From the NCBI RefSeq assembly GCF_000336575.1, contig NZ_AOPO01000009.1, positions 124,001 through 188,000 on the forward strand: a stretch of DNA of 64,000 nucleotides, given 5' to 3'. Positions 41,423 through 50,306 of the stretch are shown piece by piece. The notes below the pieces were generated by a model. The model had not been told where the DNA came from, searched no databases, and was given only the letters and a program-made list of their open reading frames with translations. The stretch is from Vreelandella titanicae BH1 (lineage in GTDB: Bacteria > Pseudomonadota > Gammaproteobacteria > Pseudomonadales > Halomonadaceae). Positions within the stretch are counted from its first letter, which is position 1; each line of letters opens with the position of its first letter. The position numbers and the translations under genes are program-made.

Positions 41423-42763
41423 ATGGCACAGGCATTTGATGCATCCGCGCAGCAGTCGCTATTGACCGCGCGCGCCGAAGAGGCGTTAGCGCTGGCGAAG
41501 CGCTTGGGCGCGGATGCTGCCGAAGTAGGCGCAAGCGTCGATCAGGGTATAGGCGTTAGCGTACGCCTGGGCGAAGTTGAAACGGTTGAGTTATCCCGTG
41601 ACCAAGGCATTGCCGTCACGCTATACGTGGGTCAACGTAAAGGCAGCGCTTCATCCACTGATGCCAGCAGTGCCTCGATCCAGGCAGCCGTAGAGAAAGC
41701 GCTGGCGATTGCCCGCTATACCGGCGAAGACCCGGCCGCAGGGCTGGCCGATGCCTCCCTTATGGCTACTGAGTTACCCGATCTAAAAGTGCACTACCCC
41801 TGGGCGCTCACAACGGATGAGGCGATTGAGTTAGCGCTTGCCTGCGAGCAGGCGGGGCGAGACGTTGACGGCATCTCACAGTCAGATGGCGCGTCTCTCT
41901 CCAGTGGCGAAGGGGTGCGCGTTTACGCCAATAGCCACGGCTTTTTAGGTACCCAAAAGGGCAGTAGTCACTCTCTTTCTTGCATGCTGATTGCCCAAGA
42001 CGCGAGCGGTATGCAGCGTGATTATGACTACACCTCTGCCCGTGACCCCAAGGCGCTACGTGACCCCGCTGAGGTGGGGCGCGAAGCCGCGATGCGTACG
42101 CTGCGCAGGCTAGGTGCTAAACGGCCGCCAACGGGCACCTTTCCGGTGCTGTTTGACCCATCGTTGGCCAGTGGCTTGATTGGCCACCTGCTCGGTGGGT
42201 TAGCCGGTGGTGCGCTTTACCGGCAGGCCTCGTTTTTGTGCGACCGGCTCGGTACACCATTGTTTCCCGACTGGTTTAGTCTCGAAGAGCGGCCAATGGA
42301 GATTGGCGCCACGGCAAGCTCACCGTTTGATGGCGAGGGCGTGCAAACGCGCAATAATCGCTTTATCGATCAGGGACGCATTGCCAGCTATATGCTCTCT
42401 TCTTACAGCGCTCGTCGTCTCGATATGCAAACCACGGGCAATGCCGGTGGGGCACGTAACGTGCGTTTAGCAACGCCACTGCAATCACGCGAAAGCTTGT
42501 TGCAAGAGATGGGGCGGGGTATTTGGGTGACTGAGTTGATGGGCCAAGGTGTCAACGGTGTGACCGGTGACTATTCCCGCGGTGCAGCAGGTTTTTGGGT
42601 CGAAAATGGAAAGGTGCAGTACCCGGTCGAAGAGTTCACCATTGCCGGAAACCTGGAGCGGATGTTTGCTGGCTTAGTAGGTATTGGCGATGACACTGAT
42701 ACCCGTGGCAGTGTTCACACGGGTAGCTGGTTGATTGATGCCATGACCGTGGCGGGGGACTAA
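41423..42763 (+). CDS. pmbA: TldE/PmbA metalloprotease partner subunit
   Basis: Non-catalytic partner of TldD in the heterodimeric protease. The 446-residue product matches PmbA (450 in Escherichia), with VRLGEVETVELSRDQGIAV and VLFDPSLASGLIGHLLGGL at the place where TldD has its zinc motif (no HExxxH here). The C-terminal part has TGNAGGARNVRL and GVTGDYSRGAAGFWVENG. ATG 41423 has AGGAGG at 41413-41418, a strong site; the frame open from 41216 is not coding upstream of it. It ends 16 bases from the convergent npr stop with no clear terminator between. Confidence 0.95.
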   Translation: MAQAFDASAQQSLLTARAEEALALAKRLGADAAEVGASVDQGIGVSVRLGEVETVELSRDQGIAVTLYVGQRKGSASSTDASSASIQAAVEKALAIARYTGEDPAAGLADASLMATELPDLKVHYPWALTTDEAIELALACEQAGRDVDGISQSDGASLSSGEGVRVYANSHGFLGTQKGSSHSLSCMLIAQDASGMQRDYDYTSARDPKALRDPAEVGREAAMRTLRRLGAKRPPTGTFPVLFDPSLASGLIGHLLGGLAGGALYRQASFLCDRLGTPLFPDWFSLEERPMEIGATASSPFDGEGVQTRNNRFIDQGRIASYMLSSYSARRLDMQTTGNAGGARNVRLATPLQSRESLLQEMGRGIWVTELMGQGVNGVTGDYSRGAAGFWVENGKVQYPVEEFTIAGNLERMFAGLVGIGDDTDTRGSVHTGSWLIDAMTVAGD

Positions 42764-42779
42764 CAAGCCAAGCGGCGGC

Positions 42780-43049
42780 TTACTGATCCTCCTCAAAGCG
42801 GGCGTCGAACAGCGCTTGAATCGCTTCAAGCGCCTGTTCGGCGTCATCGCCTTCGGCGGTGATTCTAAGCTCGGTGCCACAAGGTGCGGCAAGCATCAGC
42901 AGTGACATGATATTGGCGGCGTCGGCGGCCTGTTGCTGTTTGTAAACGCGTATTTTTGCCGTGAACTGTTGGCCGCATTTGACCAGTTTTGTCGCCGCGC
43001 GAGCGTGTAGCCCGCGTTGATTGGTAAGTGTAAGTATGCGTTCTGGCAC
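42780..43049 (-). CDS. npr: Phosphocarrier protein NPr (HPr-like, nitrogen PTS)
   Basis: Phosphotransfer protein between PtsP (EI-Ntr) and PtsN. The 89-residue product has the active-site RGLHARAATKLV with phosphorylated H15, and the helix around ANIMSLLMLAAPCGTEL containing the regulatory serine region. It is last in the rpoN-hpf-ptsN-rapZ-npr gene set, about 45 bases after rapZ. ptsP is not in the window. Confidence 0.96.
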   Translation of the reverse strand: MPERILTLTNQRGLHARAATKLVKCGQQFTAKIRVYKQQQAADAANIMSLLMLAAPCGTELRITAEGDDAEQALEAIQALFDARFEEDQ

Positions 43050-43094
43050 CCTGGTTCCTTTTCGCCGAGTGGTGTCATTAATGGATAGACGCGC

Positions 43095-44027
43095 TTAAGA
43101 GGTCTCTGGCCGCTCGTTAGGTGTGGAAGCGCTGACGAGGGGAGCGGCCAACTGTTCGCTTATGGTGTAGTGCAGACCCAGTTCGCGGTGGCGAAGTTGA
43201 ACTTCGCCCATGCTAGGAGTCAATTTTTCCGCTAACTTCTCGGCCATATAGACCGAGCGGTGCTGGCCACCAGTACAGCCAATCGCGATAGTCATGTAGC
43301 TACGTTGGCTATTCTGGTAAGCGGGTAGCCAACGCTCTAGCCAGGCCAAGATGTCGTCGCTCATGGCATCAACAATCGGATAGCTGTTCAAAAAAGCCAC
43401 GATTTCCGCGTCGCGGCCAGTGAACTGGCGCAGCGTTGGATCCCAGTACGGATTTGGCAGGCAGCGCACATCGAAGACCAGGTCGGCGTCTAACGGTACG
43501 CCGCGTTTATACCCAAACGATTCCAGCGTTAGCGTCAGCTTGCCGCGCCGCTGATGGGCTACTTGGTCGGTAATGCGACGGCGTAAATCGTGCACCGATA
43601 ATCGTGATGTATCGATCAATAGATCGGCCAGATCGCGAATATCCTCTAGCGTCGTCTCTTCTTTATTGATCGCCTCTTCCAGCGTCATTTCGCTATCGCG
43701 GGTCAGCGGATGACGGCGACGCGTTGCTGAGTAACGCTCAAGCAGTATGCGCGCATCGGTGGTCAGGTAAATAACTTGAAAGTCGATTTTACGCTGGCGC
43801 AACTCGTCTAATAAAGAGGGCAGGCGCTCCAGAGCTCCCGGCAAATTGCGGGCATCAATACTCACCGCTAAATGTGCTCGGTCGCCCTGGTCACGCAGTT
43901 CATCCACCAACGACCCCAGCAACATAGCTGGGAGGTTATCAATCGCGTAGTAGCCAAGATCTTCCAGCGCTTGCAAGGCGATAGATTTACCTGACCCGGA
44001 GCGGCCGCTAATGATCACCAGTTGCAT
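43095..44027 (-). CDS. rapZ: RNase adapter protein RapZ
   Basis: P-loop protein that in enterobacteria senses glucosamine-6-phosphate and directs RNase E to the GlmZ small RNA. The 310-residue product has GRSGSGKSIAL (Walker A), LTTDARILLERYSATRRRHPL and the C-terminal segments DVRCLPNPYWDP and IGCTGGQHRSVYMAEKL. It carries about 25 extra C-terminal residues relative to Escherichia. Start 44027 (MQLVIISGRSG) is chosen from family alignment; the frame extends to 44051. Whether a GlmZ-like target exists here is unknown. Confidence 0.95.
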   Translation of the reverse strand: MQLVIISGRSGSGKSIALQALEDLGYYAIDNLPAMLLGSLVDELRDQGDRAHLAVSIDARNLPGALERLPSLLDELRQRKIDFQVIYLTTDARILLERYSATRRRHPLTRDSEMTLEEAINKEETTLEDIRDLADLLIDTSRLSVHDLRRRITDQVAHQRRGKLTLTLESFGYKRGVPLDADLVFDVRCLPNPYWDPTLRQFTGRDAEIVAFLNSYPIVDAMSDDILAWLERWLPAYQNSQRSYMTIAIGCTGGQHRSVYMAEKLAEKLTPSMGEVQLRHRELGLHYTISEQLAAPLVSASTPNERPETS

Positions 44028-44114
44028 AGAGTCTCTCTTTGCTTTGATCAAGCTGCGTTGAGGGTGGTGAGCGGATAACCTGCTGTGATCTGCCCTGAAC
44101 AGGGTTTCAGACCC

Positions 44115-44585
44115 TTAGGCCGCTGATTGCTCGCGAATTTTGGCGGTAATCAGCTCAAGCAGTTCGCGCTGGCTGGCTGCTTTACGCAGTTGCTGGCGCG
44201 TGTCCGCATCATTCATGATGGTCGCTACCTGACCCAGTAGTGAGAGATGCGTGTCATCTGCCTCTTCGGGTACCAACAGGACAAACACCAGATCTACCGG
44301 GTCGCCGTCGATAGCGTCAAAATCGATCGCTTCAGCCAGTTTCAAAAATCCAGCGATAGGGGCGTTGCAGTGGGGGCTACGCGCATGAGGAATAGCCACG
44401 CCGTTACCAATACCCGTACTACCTAAGCGCTCGCGGCCGATTAAACGGCTAAACACTTCTTGGCTGTCCAGGCTGGGGATATTTTGGGCGATAAAGGTGC
44501 TGTAAAACTCCAGCACCCTTTTTTTGCTGCCCCCGGGGACGTCGAACAGAACGCGTTCCGGGGGGAGTATGGTTTCCAACGTCAT
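44115..44585 (-). CDS. ptsN: Nitrogen-PTS EIIA protein PtsN
   Basis: EIIA-Ntr, the output protein of the nitrogen PTS, affecting potassium transport and sigma-54-linked responses. The 156-residue product has the fructose/mannitol EIIA fold with phosphorylation site H67 in GIGNGVAIPHARSPHC, and VDLVFVLLVPEEADDTHL. Start 44585 (MTLETILPPERVLF) fits the family; the frame extends to 44600. The hpf stop lies only four bases upstream of this start, so coupling is likely. Confidence 0.96.
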   Translation of the reverse strand: MTLETILPPERVLFDVPGGSKKRVLEFYSTFIAQNIPSLDSQEVFSRLIGRERLGSTGIGNGVAIPHARSPHCNAPIAGFLKLAEAIDFDAIDGDPVDLVFVLLVPEEADDTHLSLLGQVATIMNDADTRQQLRKAASQRELLELITAKIREQSAA

Positions 44586-44589
44586 TGAA

Positions 44590-44898
44590 TTAACGCACAC
44601 CGGCGCCTTGGGCGCGAGCTTGTGCTTTTTCCTTGTGTTTAACGAGTTGACGGTCGATTTTGTCCGCTAATGCGTCGATAGCGGCGTACATATCACTGTC
44701 TAGGGCTTCCGCATGTAAGTCAGCACCTGCGGCGTGCAGCGTACAGGCGGCCTGCTGGCGCTCTTTCTCCACTGATAAGGTGACTTGCACCGTAGTTATA
44801 TTGTCGTAATGGCGCTCTACACGCTCAAGCTTCTCGTTGACATAGTCACGCAAGGCGTCAGTCAGTTCTACGTGATGACCAGTGATATTTACTTGCAT
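44590..44898 (-). CDS. hpf: Ribosome hibernation promoting factor (short Hpf)
   Basis: Binds the 30S decoding region and promotes 100S dimer formation in stationary phase. The 102-residue product starts MQVNITGHHVELTDALRDYV and contains HYDNITTVQVTLSVEKERQQ and DLHAEALDSDMYAAIDALADK. There is no C-terminal long-form extension. AAGGAGC lies upstream of the ATG at 44898, so the frame open to 45045 is not used. It sits between rpoN and ptsN as in Escherichia. Confidence 0.96.
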   Translation of the reverse strand: MQVNITGHHVELTDALRDYVNEKLERVERHYDNITTVQVTLSVEKERQQAACTLHAAGADLHAEALDSDMYAAIDALADKIDRQLVKHKEKAQARAQGAGVR

Positions 44899-44995
44899 TG
44901 ACGTGCTCCTTATCCATCGGACTGTACTTCGATTGTAACCCTTTTTGCCGCGTTGCAAAGCCCTTGTCGAGAGTTTCCCTGAAACGTTAACGAAG

Positions 44996-46405
44996 TTAGC
45001 GCAAACGACGCCGTTCACTGGAAGAGGGAATGCCCATGGCTTCACGGTATTTCGCCACCGTACGACGCGCCACTTGAATCCCTCCTTCGCCTAATAGCGT
45101 CACTAAGCGGCTGTCTGAAAGCGGCTTGCCGGGCGGCTCCTCTTGAATCAGTTTCTTGAGTCGTGCACGGATGGCGGTGCTGGAGTGGCTGTCGCCATCT
45201 TGACCGCTCACCTGGCTTGAGAAAAAGTATTTGAGTTCAAACACACCACGGGGTGTATGGATATATTTTTGCGTCGTTACCCGTGAAATAGTCGACTCGT
45301 GCATCTCCACGGCTTCGGCAATGTCGGCCAGTATCAGTGGTTTCATGGCTTCTTCGCCGTGCTCTAAAAAGCCAATCTGGCGGGTAATGATTTCGCGACC
45401 AACACGCAGCAGCGTATCGTTTCGGCTAGAGAGGCTCTTGATCAACCAGCGCGCTTCCTGCAAGTGCTCTTTGAGAAACTGGTTGTCATCGCTTTTATCC
45501 GCACGCTTAATCAAGCTGGCGTAGTCGGGCTGAATGCGCAGCCGTGGCAGGGCCTCGGGGTTGAGCTCTAAATGCCAGCCTTCATTATCGTGGCGGACGA
45601 CTAGATCGGGGGTGACATAGCTGTCATCGGTGTCGCCGTAGGCGCTGCCTGGGCGTGGGTCTAGGCTGCGAATAAGCAGGATGACATCGGCCAGCTGTTC
45701 GTCGTCGAGCCCTAGACGGCGTTTCAGCAGACGCATATCGTCTTTGCCAAGCGCTTCGAGAAACTGCCGCACCAAGCGGCGGGCGGGAACCAGCAGTGGC
45801 GTATGATCGGGGAGAGCGGCGAGCTGCAGCATCAAGCATTCACGCAAGTCACGGGCAAATATGCCGGTCGGCTCAAACTGCTGGAGCTTGAGTAGAATGG
45901 TTTCCACTTCGCGCTGGCTTAGCCCGTCAATGCCCTGGGCACGAAGCCCTTCACGGATGTCGTTGAGCGGCTGGGTCAGGTAGCCGTTGGCGTCTAGCGC
46001 GTCGATTAAACTTTCCGCGACAAGCTGCTCGCGAGCGCTAAAATCGGTCATGGCGAGTTGCCACAGCAGGTGGCCATGAAGGCTCTGCCCGGCTGCCTGG
46101 CGCTCAAAGTCGGGGCCTTCGCTGCTGCTGCCCCCCTGGCTTCCCATATCTTGATAGGTATCTGACCAGTCGCTATCTACCGAGAGCTCAGTAGGGATGC
46201 TCTCTGACCACTCTTCTTCCTTAGGCTCGCTGACAGCCTGTTCACTAAATTCATCTTCCTGCTCCAGCATGGGATTGGCATCGAGGGCCTGCTGAATTTC
46301 TTGACGAAGATCCAGCGTAGAGAGTTGCAGCAGCGCAATGGCCTGCTGCAACTGGGGCGTCATGGTCAGCTGTGTGCCGATACGCAGTTGGAGAGAAGCT
46401 TTCAT
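44996..46405 (-). CDS. rpoN: RNA polymerase sigma-54 factor RpoN
   Basis: Alternative sigma factor requiring AAA+ activators. The 469-residue product has the glutamine-rich region I (LQLRIGTQLTMTPQLQQAI), an acidic region II, the core-binding and helix-turn-helix parts (MHESTISRVTTQKYIHTPRG) and the C-terminal RpoN box ARRTVAKYREAMGIPSS, all intact. Start 46405 (MKASLQ) aligns with other RpoN proteins; an in-frame ATG at 46411 adds two residues. It follows lptB by about 130 bases. Confidence 0.97.
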   Translation of the reverse strand: MKASLQLRIGTQLTMTPQLQQAIALLQLSTLDLRQEIQQALDANPMLEQEDEFSEQAVSEPKEEEWSESIPTELSVDSDWSDTYQDMGSQGGSSSEGPDFERQAAGQSLHGHLLWQLAMTDFSAREQLVAESLIDALDANGYLTQPLNDIREGLRAQGIDGLSQREVETILLKLQQFEPTGIFARDLRECLMLQLAALPDHTPLLVPARRLVRQFLEALGKDDMRLLKRRLGLDDEQLADVILLIRSLDPRPGSAYGDTDDSYVTPDLVVRHDNEGWHLELNPEALPRLRIQPDYASLIKRADKSDDNQFLKEHLQEARWLIKSLSSRNDTLLRVGREIITRQIGFLEHGEEAMKPLILADIAEAVEMHESTISRVTTQKYIHTPRGVFELKYFFSSQVSGQDGDSHSSTAIRARLKKLIQEEPPGKPLSDSRLVTLLGEGGIQVARRTVAKYREAMGIPSSSERRRLR

Positions 46406-46540
46406 GACCATCTGAGAACCACTCGTTAATCAGAATGCTCCACCCTAGTGCGAGTGAGTGCTTGGCGCAAGTGCAATAAGCATGCCATTGGTCGTAAAGT
46501 TGTTTTAAAGCGCTATTTAGGGGCGATTAAGGCAAAAACA

Positions 46541-47290
46541 TTACAGGCGAAAATCGGCGCCCAAATACACATCCCTTACTTTTTGGTTGGTGAGAATCGA
46601 GGCGGGCGAGCCACTGGCGATGATTTGCCCATCGCCGACGATATAGGCGATATCGCAAATGTCTAGTGTTTCACGCACGTTGTGATCGGTGATCAGCACG
46701 CCGATATGGCGCTGTTTCAGTGCACGAATGATGGTTTTAATCTCACCTACCGAGATGGGGTCAACGCCCGCAAAAGGCTCATCGAGCAGAATAAAAGCGG
46801 GCTCTGTGGCTAGCGAGCGGGCTATTTCTACACGCCTGCGCTCGCCGCCCGAAAGGCTCATGCCCAGGTTGTCGCGAATATGGGTGATATGGAAGTCTTC
46901 GAGTAGCGCTTCCAGGCGCTGTTCGCGATCGCTGCGGTTAAGCTCTTTGCGGGTCTCGAGTATCGCCATAATATTCTCGGCAACCGAGAGTTTGCGGAAA
47001 ATAGACGCCTCTTGAGGTAGATAGCCAATCCCCGCGGCTGCGCGCTCGTGCATGGGGGCGCGCGTTAAATCCACATCGTCGATACCCACCTTGCCAGCGT
47101 CGGATTTGACCAGCCCAACAATCATATAAAATGAGGTGGTTTTGCCCGCGCCGTTGGGGCCCAAAAGGCCAACGACACTGCCTTGGGATATCTCCAGATT
47201 GATGTCTTTGACCACTCGGCGGCGTTTGTAGCTTTTAGCCAGGTGGTGGGCATAAAGGGTTTTGATCGGCGCAGTGTCAGCAGTGGCCAC
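46541..47290 (-). CDS. lptB: LPS export ABC transporter ATPase LptB
   Basis: Cytoplasmic ATPase of the LptB2FGC extractor that moves lipopolysaccharide from the inner membrane to the Lpt bridge. The 249-residue product has Walker [10 protein letters not shown], the signature [16 protein letters not shown], Walker [14 protein letters not shown] and the switch His in LITDHNV. The start is GTG 47290 with AGGGAG upstream on the minus strand. The lptA stop is 11 bases before. lptF and lptG are not in the window. Confidence 0.97.
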   Translation of the reverse strand: MATADTAPIKTLYAHHLAKSYKRRRVVKDINLEISQGSVVGLLGPNGAGKTTSFYMIVGLVKSDAGKVGIDDVDLTRAPMHERAAAGIGYLPQEASIFRKLSVAENIMAILETRKELNRSDREQRLEALLEDFHITHIRDNLGMSLSGGERRRVEIARSLATEPAFILLDEPFAGVDPISVGEIKTIIRALKQRHIGVLITDHNVRETLDICDIAYIVGDGQIIASGSPASILTNQKVRDVYLGADFRL

Positions 47291-47301
47291 AGCTAGGCTC
47301 C

Positions 47302-47817
47302 CTATTGTTCAGGCTGAAGGGTCATGCGTATGCGCTGGGGCTCGCTGCCATCAACGTCAGAGCGCGCTTGAATCACTTCTCGGTCAATAAAATACTCAAG
47401 GCGACCGCCACTAAAGGTGTCCTCTTGCTGGGTCAGTTCGGCTTGGTCGATCAGCTCTACGCGACGCTCGGCGACGTGATAAATAATCCGCCGCGCCCAG
47501 CCTTCCGTGGGGCCTTCTTGCCCTTCGCCTTGATGGCGCAAGTAGGCGCGCTCACCGGTAGCGGTGGCTGTCGAGAGTTCGCCCGCGTCGTTGCGTTCGA
47601 TCTCTACCCGCTCGCCGCGCAGTTGCATTTCGCCTTGGCGAATGTCCACATCCCCAGTATAAACAGCTGTGCCTGCCCGCTGATCAAGATCTAAACGGTC
47701 GGCTTCCACTTCCACTGGGGCCTGGGAAGATGAGTTGGTTTGGGCTAACACTGATAAAGGTATCGCTAAACCGAACAGTGCAGTGTAGAGCAGGGCTGGG
47801 GAAATCATGGCTTTCAT
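47302..47817 (-). CDS. lptA: LPS transport periplasmic protein LptA
   Basis: Periplasmic beta-jellyroll protein that forms the LPS bridge between LptC and LptD. The 171-residue product has a signal peptide (about residues 1-25, ending VLA) and the OstA-like core with [20 protein letters not shown] and [26 protein letters not shown] precedes the start at 47817. It lies 11 bases after lptC. Confidence 0.94.
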   Translation of the reverse strand: MKAMISPALLYTALFGLAIPLSVLAQTNSSSQAPVEVEADRLDLDQRAGTAVYTGDVDIRQGEMQLRGERVEIERNDAGELSTATATGERAYLRHQGEGQEGPTEGWARRIIYHVAERRVELIDQAELTQQEDTFSGGRLEYFIDREVIQARSDVDGSEPQRIRMTLQPEQ

Positions 47818-47828
47818 GGCGGTTCCTA

Positions 47829-48398
47829 TTAGCGTTGTGTGGCCGGGGGGTGCGTGCCGCGCACATTATCCGTTAAGCGAACCTGGCTGGTGTTAAGCCA
47901 AACGTCCATACGTGAAGCGCTCATTTGCTGCGGCGGTTGCTGCATCAATACCGGTGTGTCACTCCAGGCATGCTGCTCGAGGCCATCATAGTGCAGTAGC
48001 TCGGTATCTAGCTGCCAGCCTTCATCTGGTGCAAACAGTCGAGCCGAACCTGACAGCAGCAGGGCTTGGGTAGCGGTGTTGAGCGTGCCTACAGCGGCGC
48101 TGGCCAGCCACTGACGGTTTTCGCTGTCATACAGTACTGCCTCGGGCTCTTCCGTCCAGGTTTCGCTGCGCTGCGGGGTATGGATAAGGCGCGGTGTTTT
48201 TAGCGACTGCATGACACTGCCGTTATCCCCGAATAGGGTAATCTCGGCATTTTCCAGCACGTGGCCAGGTTCCTGAGCCTGTGCTTCGGGATCGATGCTG
48301 GTGTCTTGAGGCCCGCGGGGGTCAAGCCATACCAGCAGAATCCCCAGCGCGATGACTAGCCCGGCTAACCAGAGGCGTACTTTAAAGCGTTTAAACAT
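47829..48398 (-). CDS. lptC: LPS export system protein LptC
   Basis: Bitopic protein that receives LPS from LptB2FG and passes it to LptA. The 189-residue product has an N-terminal membrane helix (about residues 7-24, VRLWLAGLVIALGILLVWL) and a periplasmic jellyroll domain with VLENAEITLFGDNGSVM. Sequence conservation is low, as usual for LptC, but position between kdsC and lptA and overall architecture make the call firm. The start directly follows the kdsC stop without a gap. Confidence 0.9.
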   Translation of the reverse strand: MFKRFKVRLWLAGLVIALGILLVWLDPRGPQDTSIDPEAQAQEPGHVLENAEITLFGDNGSVMQSLKTPRLIHTPQRSETWTEEPEAVLYDSENRQWLASAAVGTLNTATQALLLSGSARLFAPDEGWQLDTELLHYDGLEQHAWSDTPVLMQQPPQQMSASRMDVWLNTSQVRLTDNVRGTHPPATQR

Positions 48399-48941
48399 TT
48401 ACGTGCGGCCGTGCAGATAGGTGTCGAGCACCGCGCCCCAGTGTCCTTGAGATTCAAGCAGCGTATCGCAGATCTCACGCACGGCACCGTGGCCACCCAG
48501 GCGTTCGGTAGTCCAGTCGGCGTGGGTATGCATATAGTCCGGCGCGTTTGGCACGGTAATGCCGACGCCGCAACGTTTGATAGCCGCTAGGTCGGGTAGG
48601 TCGTCGCCACAATAAGCCACCTGCTCTAGTTCAATATCGAGGCGCTGGCAGAGCCCGCGCAGTGTGGCCAGCTTGTCTTCACAGCCTTGGTGAACATGGT
48701 CAATGCCGAGTGCCGCCGCGCGTTGGCTAACCATGGGGGAGTCGCGCCCGGTAATCAACGCGACATGTACGCCCACGCGTTTGAGAAGCTTTAGCCCGTG
48801 GCCATCCTGGGTGTGGAATGCTTTGATTTCGATACCATCGGCTTGAAAGTAGAGGCGCCCATCGGTAAGGACGCCGTCAACATCCAGTGCTAGCAGGCGT
48901 ACACGGCGGAGTTGGTCGAGTAGCGAGGCAGGTAGGGTCAT
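48399..48941 (-). CDS. kdsC: 3-deoxy-D-manno-octulosonate 8-phosphate phosphatase KdsC
   Basis: HAD-family phosphatase giving KDO for LPS inner core. The 180-residue product has the HAD motif I ALDVDGVLTDGRLYF, motif II LITGRDS and the C-terminal YCGDDLPDLAAIKRCG (motif IV). GGAGG lies just upstream of the start at 48941. It is between kdsD and lptC, the order typical of gammaproteobacteria. Confidence 0.96.
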   Translation of the reverse strand: MTLPASLLDQLRRVRLLALDVDGVLTDGRLYFQADGIEIKAFHTQDGHGLKLLKRVGVHVALITGRDSPMVSQRAAALGIDHVHQGCEDKLATLRGLCQRLDIELEQVAYCGDDLPDLAAIKRCGVGITVPNAPDYMHTHADWTTERLGGHGAVREICDTLLESQGHWGAVLDTYLHGRT

Positions 48942-48993
48942 AGAACCTCCATATCAATCAGTTCGTAAAGCAGGTCGTGTTGGCGCCGCTGGG

Positions 48994-49980
48994 TTAAATA
49001 ACGCCGCTGGCGAGCAGGTCGTGCATATGTAGAGCCCCAATTGGGCGCTGTTGTTCATCAACCACCGCTAGCGCGGTAATACGGCTTTCTTCCATGATGC
49101 GTACCGCTTCGGCCGCCAGGATATCGGGGCCTATGCGCTTGCCCGGCCGGGTCATGACATCATCAACGCGCACGTCGCGCAGATTATGGAATTGATCCAG
49201 CGTGCGGCGTAGATCGCCATCGGTGTAGACCCCCGCTAATCGTCCTTCGCTATCCACTACGCAGGTAAAGCCAAGCCCTTGCCGGGTAATTTCGAGTAAT
49301 GCGTCGCGCAGCGGGCTGCCCAATGCGACTTGGGGCAGGCGTGCGCCGTCGTGCATGAGGTCTCTAACGCGTAGCAGTAAGCGCTTGCCCAAACTGCCGC
49401 CGGGGTGGGAGAGGGCAAAATCTTCAGCGGTAAAGCCGCGTGCTTCCAGTAACGCAACCGCCAGTGCATCACCCAGGGCGAGGGCAGCGGTGGTGGAACT
49501 GGTGGGGGCTAGATCGAGCGGGCAAGCCTCACGCTCGACGCCACTGTTTAGGTGCGCATCAGCGTGCTTGGCAAGCGTGGAGTGGGGCCGCCCCGTCATG
49601 CTGACCAGCGGTGTGCCCAGGCGTTTAAGCAGTGGTAGCAGAGCAGTGACTTCGGCAGTTTCGCCCGAGTTAGAGAGCGCCAACACTACATCTGCGCGGG
49701 TAATCATGCCTAGATCGCCATGGCTGGCTTCGCCGGGGTGAACGAAAAAAGCCGGCGTGCCGGTACTGGCAAGTGTCGCCGCTAGCTTGCCAGCAATATG
49801 CCCCGACTTGCCCATACCGGTCACCACTACACGACCTTGGCAGGCGAGAATTAGCTCACAGGCGCGATCAAAGCTTTCGTCTAGCTTAGCCTGAAGGCCT
49901 CCAATCGCTGCCTGCTCGATTTGTAGCGTACGCAGTGCGCTTTCACGTAGTAGGCTGGAGGGGGCGATAGGCTGGCGCAT
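48994..49980 (-). CDS. kdsD: D-arabinose 5-phosphate isomerase KdsD
   Basis: Interconverts ribulose 5-phosphate and arabinose 5-phosphate, the first step of KDO synthesis. The 328-residue product has a SIS domain (about residues 35-170, with VVTGMGKSGHIAGKLAATLAS and GEASHGDLGMI) followed by two CBS domains (about 205-325). Length equals Escherichia KdsD (328). I place the start at 49980 (MRQPIAPSSLLRESAL); the frame runs open to 50205, but that stretch is not family-like. It is the first gene of the kdsD-kdsC-lptCAB-rpoN run and divergent from mlaF. Confidence 0.96.
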   Translation of the reverse strand: MRQPIAPSSLLRESALRTLQIEQAAIGGLQAKLDESFDRACELILACQGRVVVTGMGKSGHIAGKLAATLASTGTPAFFVHPGEASHGDLGMITRADVVLALSNSGETAEVTALLPLLKRLGTPLVSMTGRPHSTLAKHADAHLNSGVEREACPLDLAPTSSTTAALALGDALAVALLEARGFTAEDFALSHPGGSLGKRLLLRVRDLMHDGARLPQVALGSPLRDALLEITRQGLGFTCVVDSEGRLAGVYTDGDLRRTLDQFHNLRDVRVDDVMTRPGKRIGPDILAAEAVRIMEESRITALAVVDEQQRPIGALHMHDLLASGVI

Positions 49981-50306
49981 AGCGTTTTCTCTTAACAAAT
50001 GAAAATATAAAAGTAGTAACCGGTAAGAATAACATCTCGACACCTCTAATAGGCAGTAATTGAGGCGACTCCCTGGGGGGCATACCCGCATCACCAGGGC
50101 CGAGAGCAGGTTTAGGCGAGGGTAAGCAAGCCTTTGCAACTTTGATAACTCTGAACAATAGGAAAGCCCATTCGTGCAGTAATGCCTTGTAGCGTTATAG
50201 TACAATGTTCGATAATGTTTTAGAAACGCTGTTTTCTAATTGCGATAGCCGCAAGTAGGGTATGCTATACAGCTTTAGTCGCGCCTCGTTAAGAGTCAAC
50301 TGATCC
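49981..50306. other. Divergent intergenic region between kdsD and mlaF
   Basis: 326 bases without a credible gene; the open frames here are extensions or shadows. It must hold the promoters of the kds/lpt run (minus) and the mla operon (plus). Visible elements are an extended -10 for mla near 50263-50271 and a seven-base inverted repeat, TTAGAAA (50220-50226) with TTTCTAA (50233-50239), just upstream of it. Confidence 0.6.
50240..50271 (+). promoter_or_regulatory. Possible promoter of the mla operon
   Basis: TGCTATACA (50263-50271) resembles an extended -10 (TGN then TATACA). TTGCGA at 50240-50245 could be a weak -35, with a rather long spacer of 20 bases. It lies about 35 bases upstream of the mlaF ATG. 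Confidence 0.4.

Noticed and set aside
49981-50205. N-terminal extension of kdsD to 50205
   Set aside because: The KdsD family starts at the Met at 49980, giving exactly 328 residues; the extension has no family similarity and lies in the divergent promoter region.
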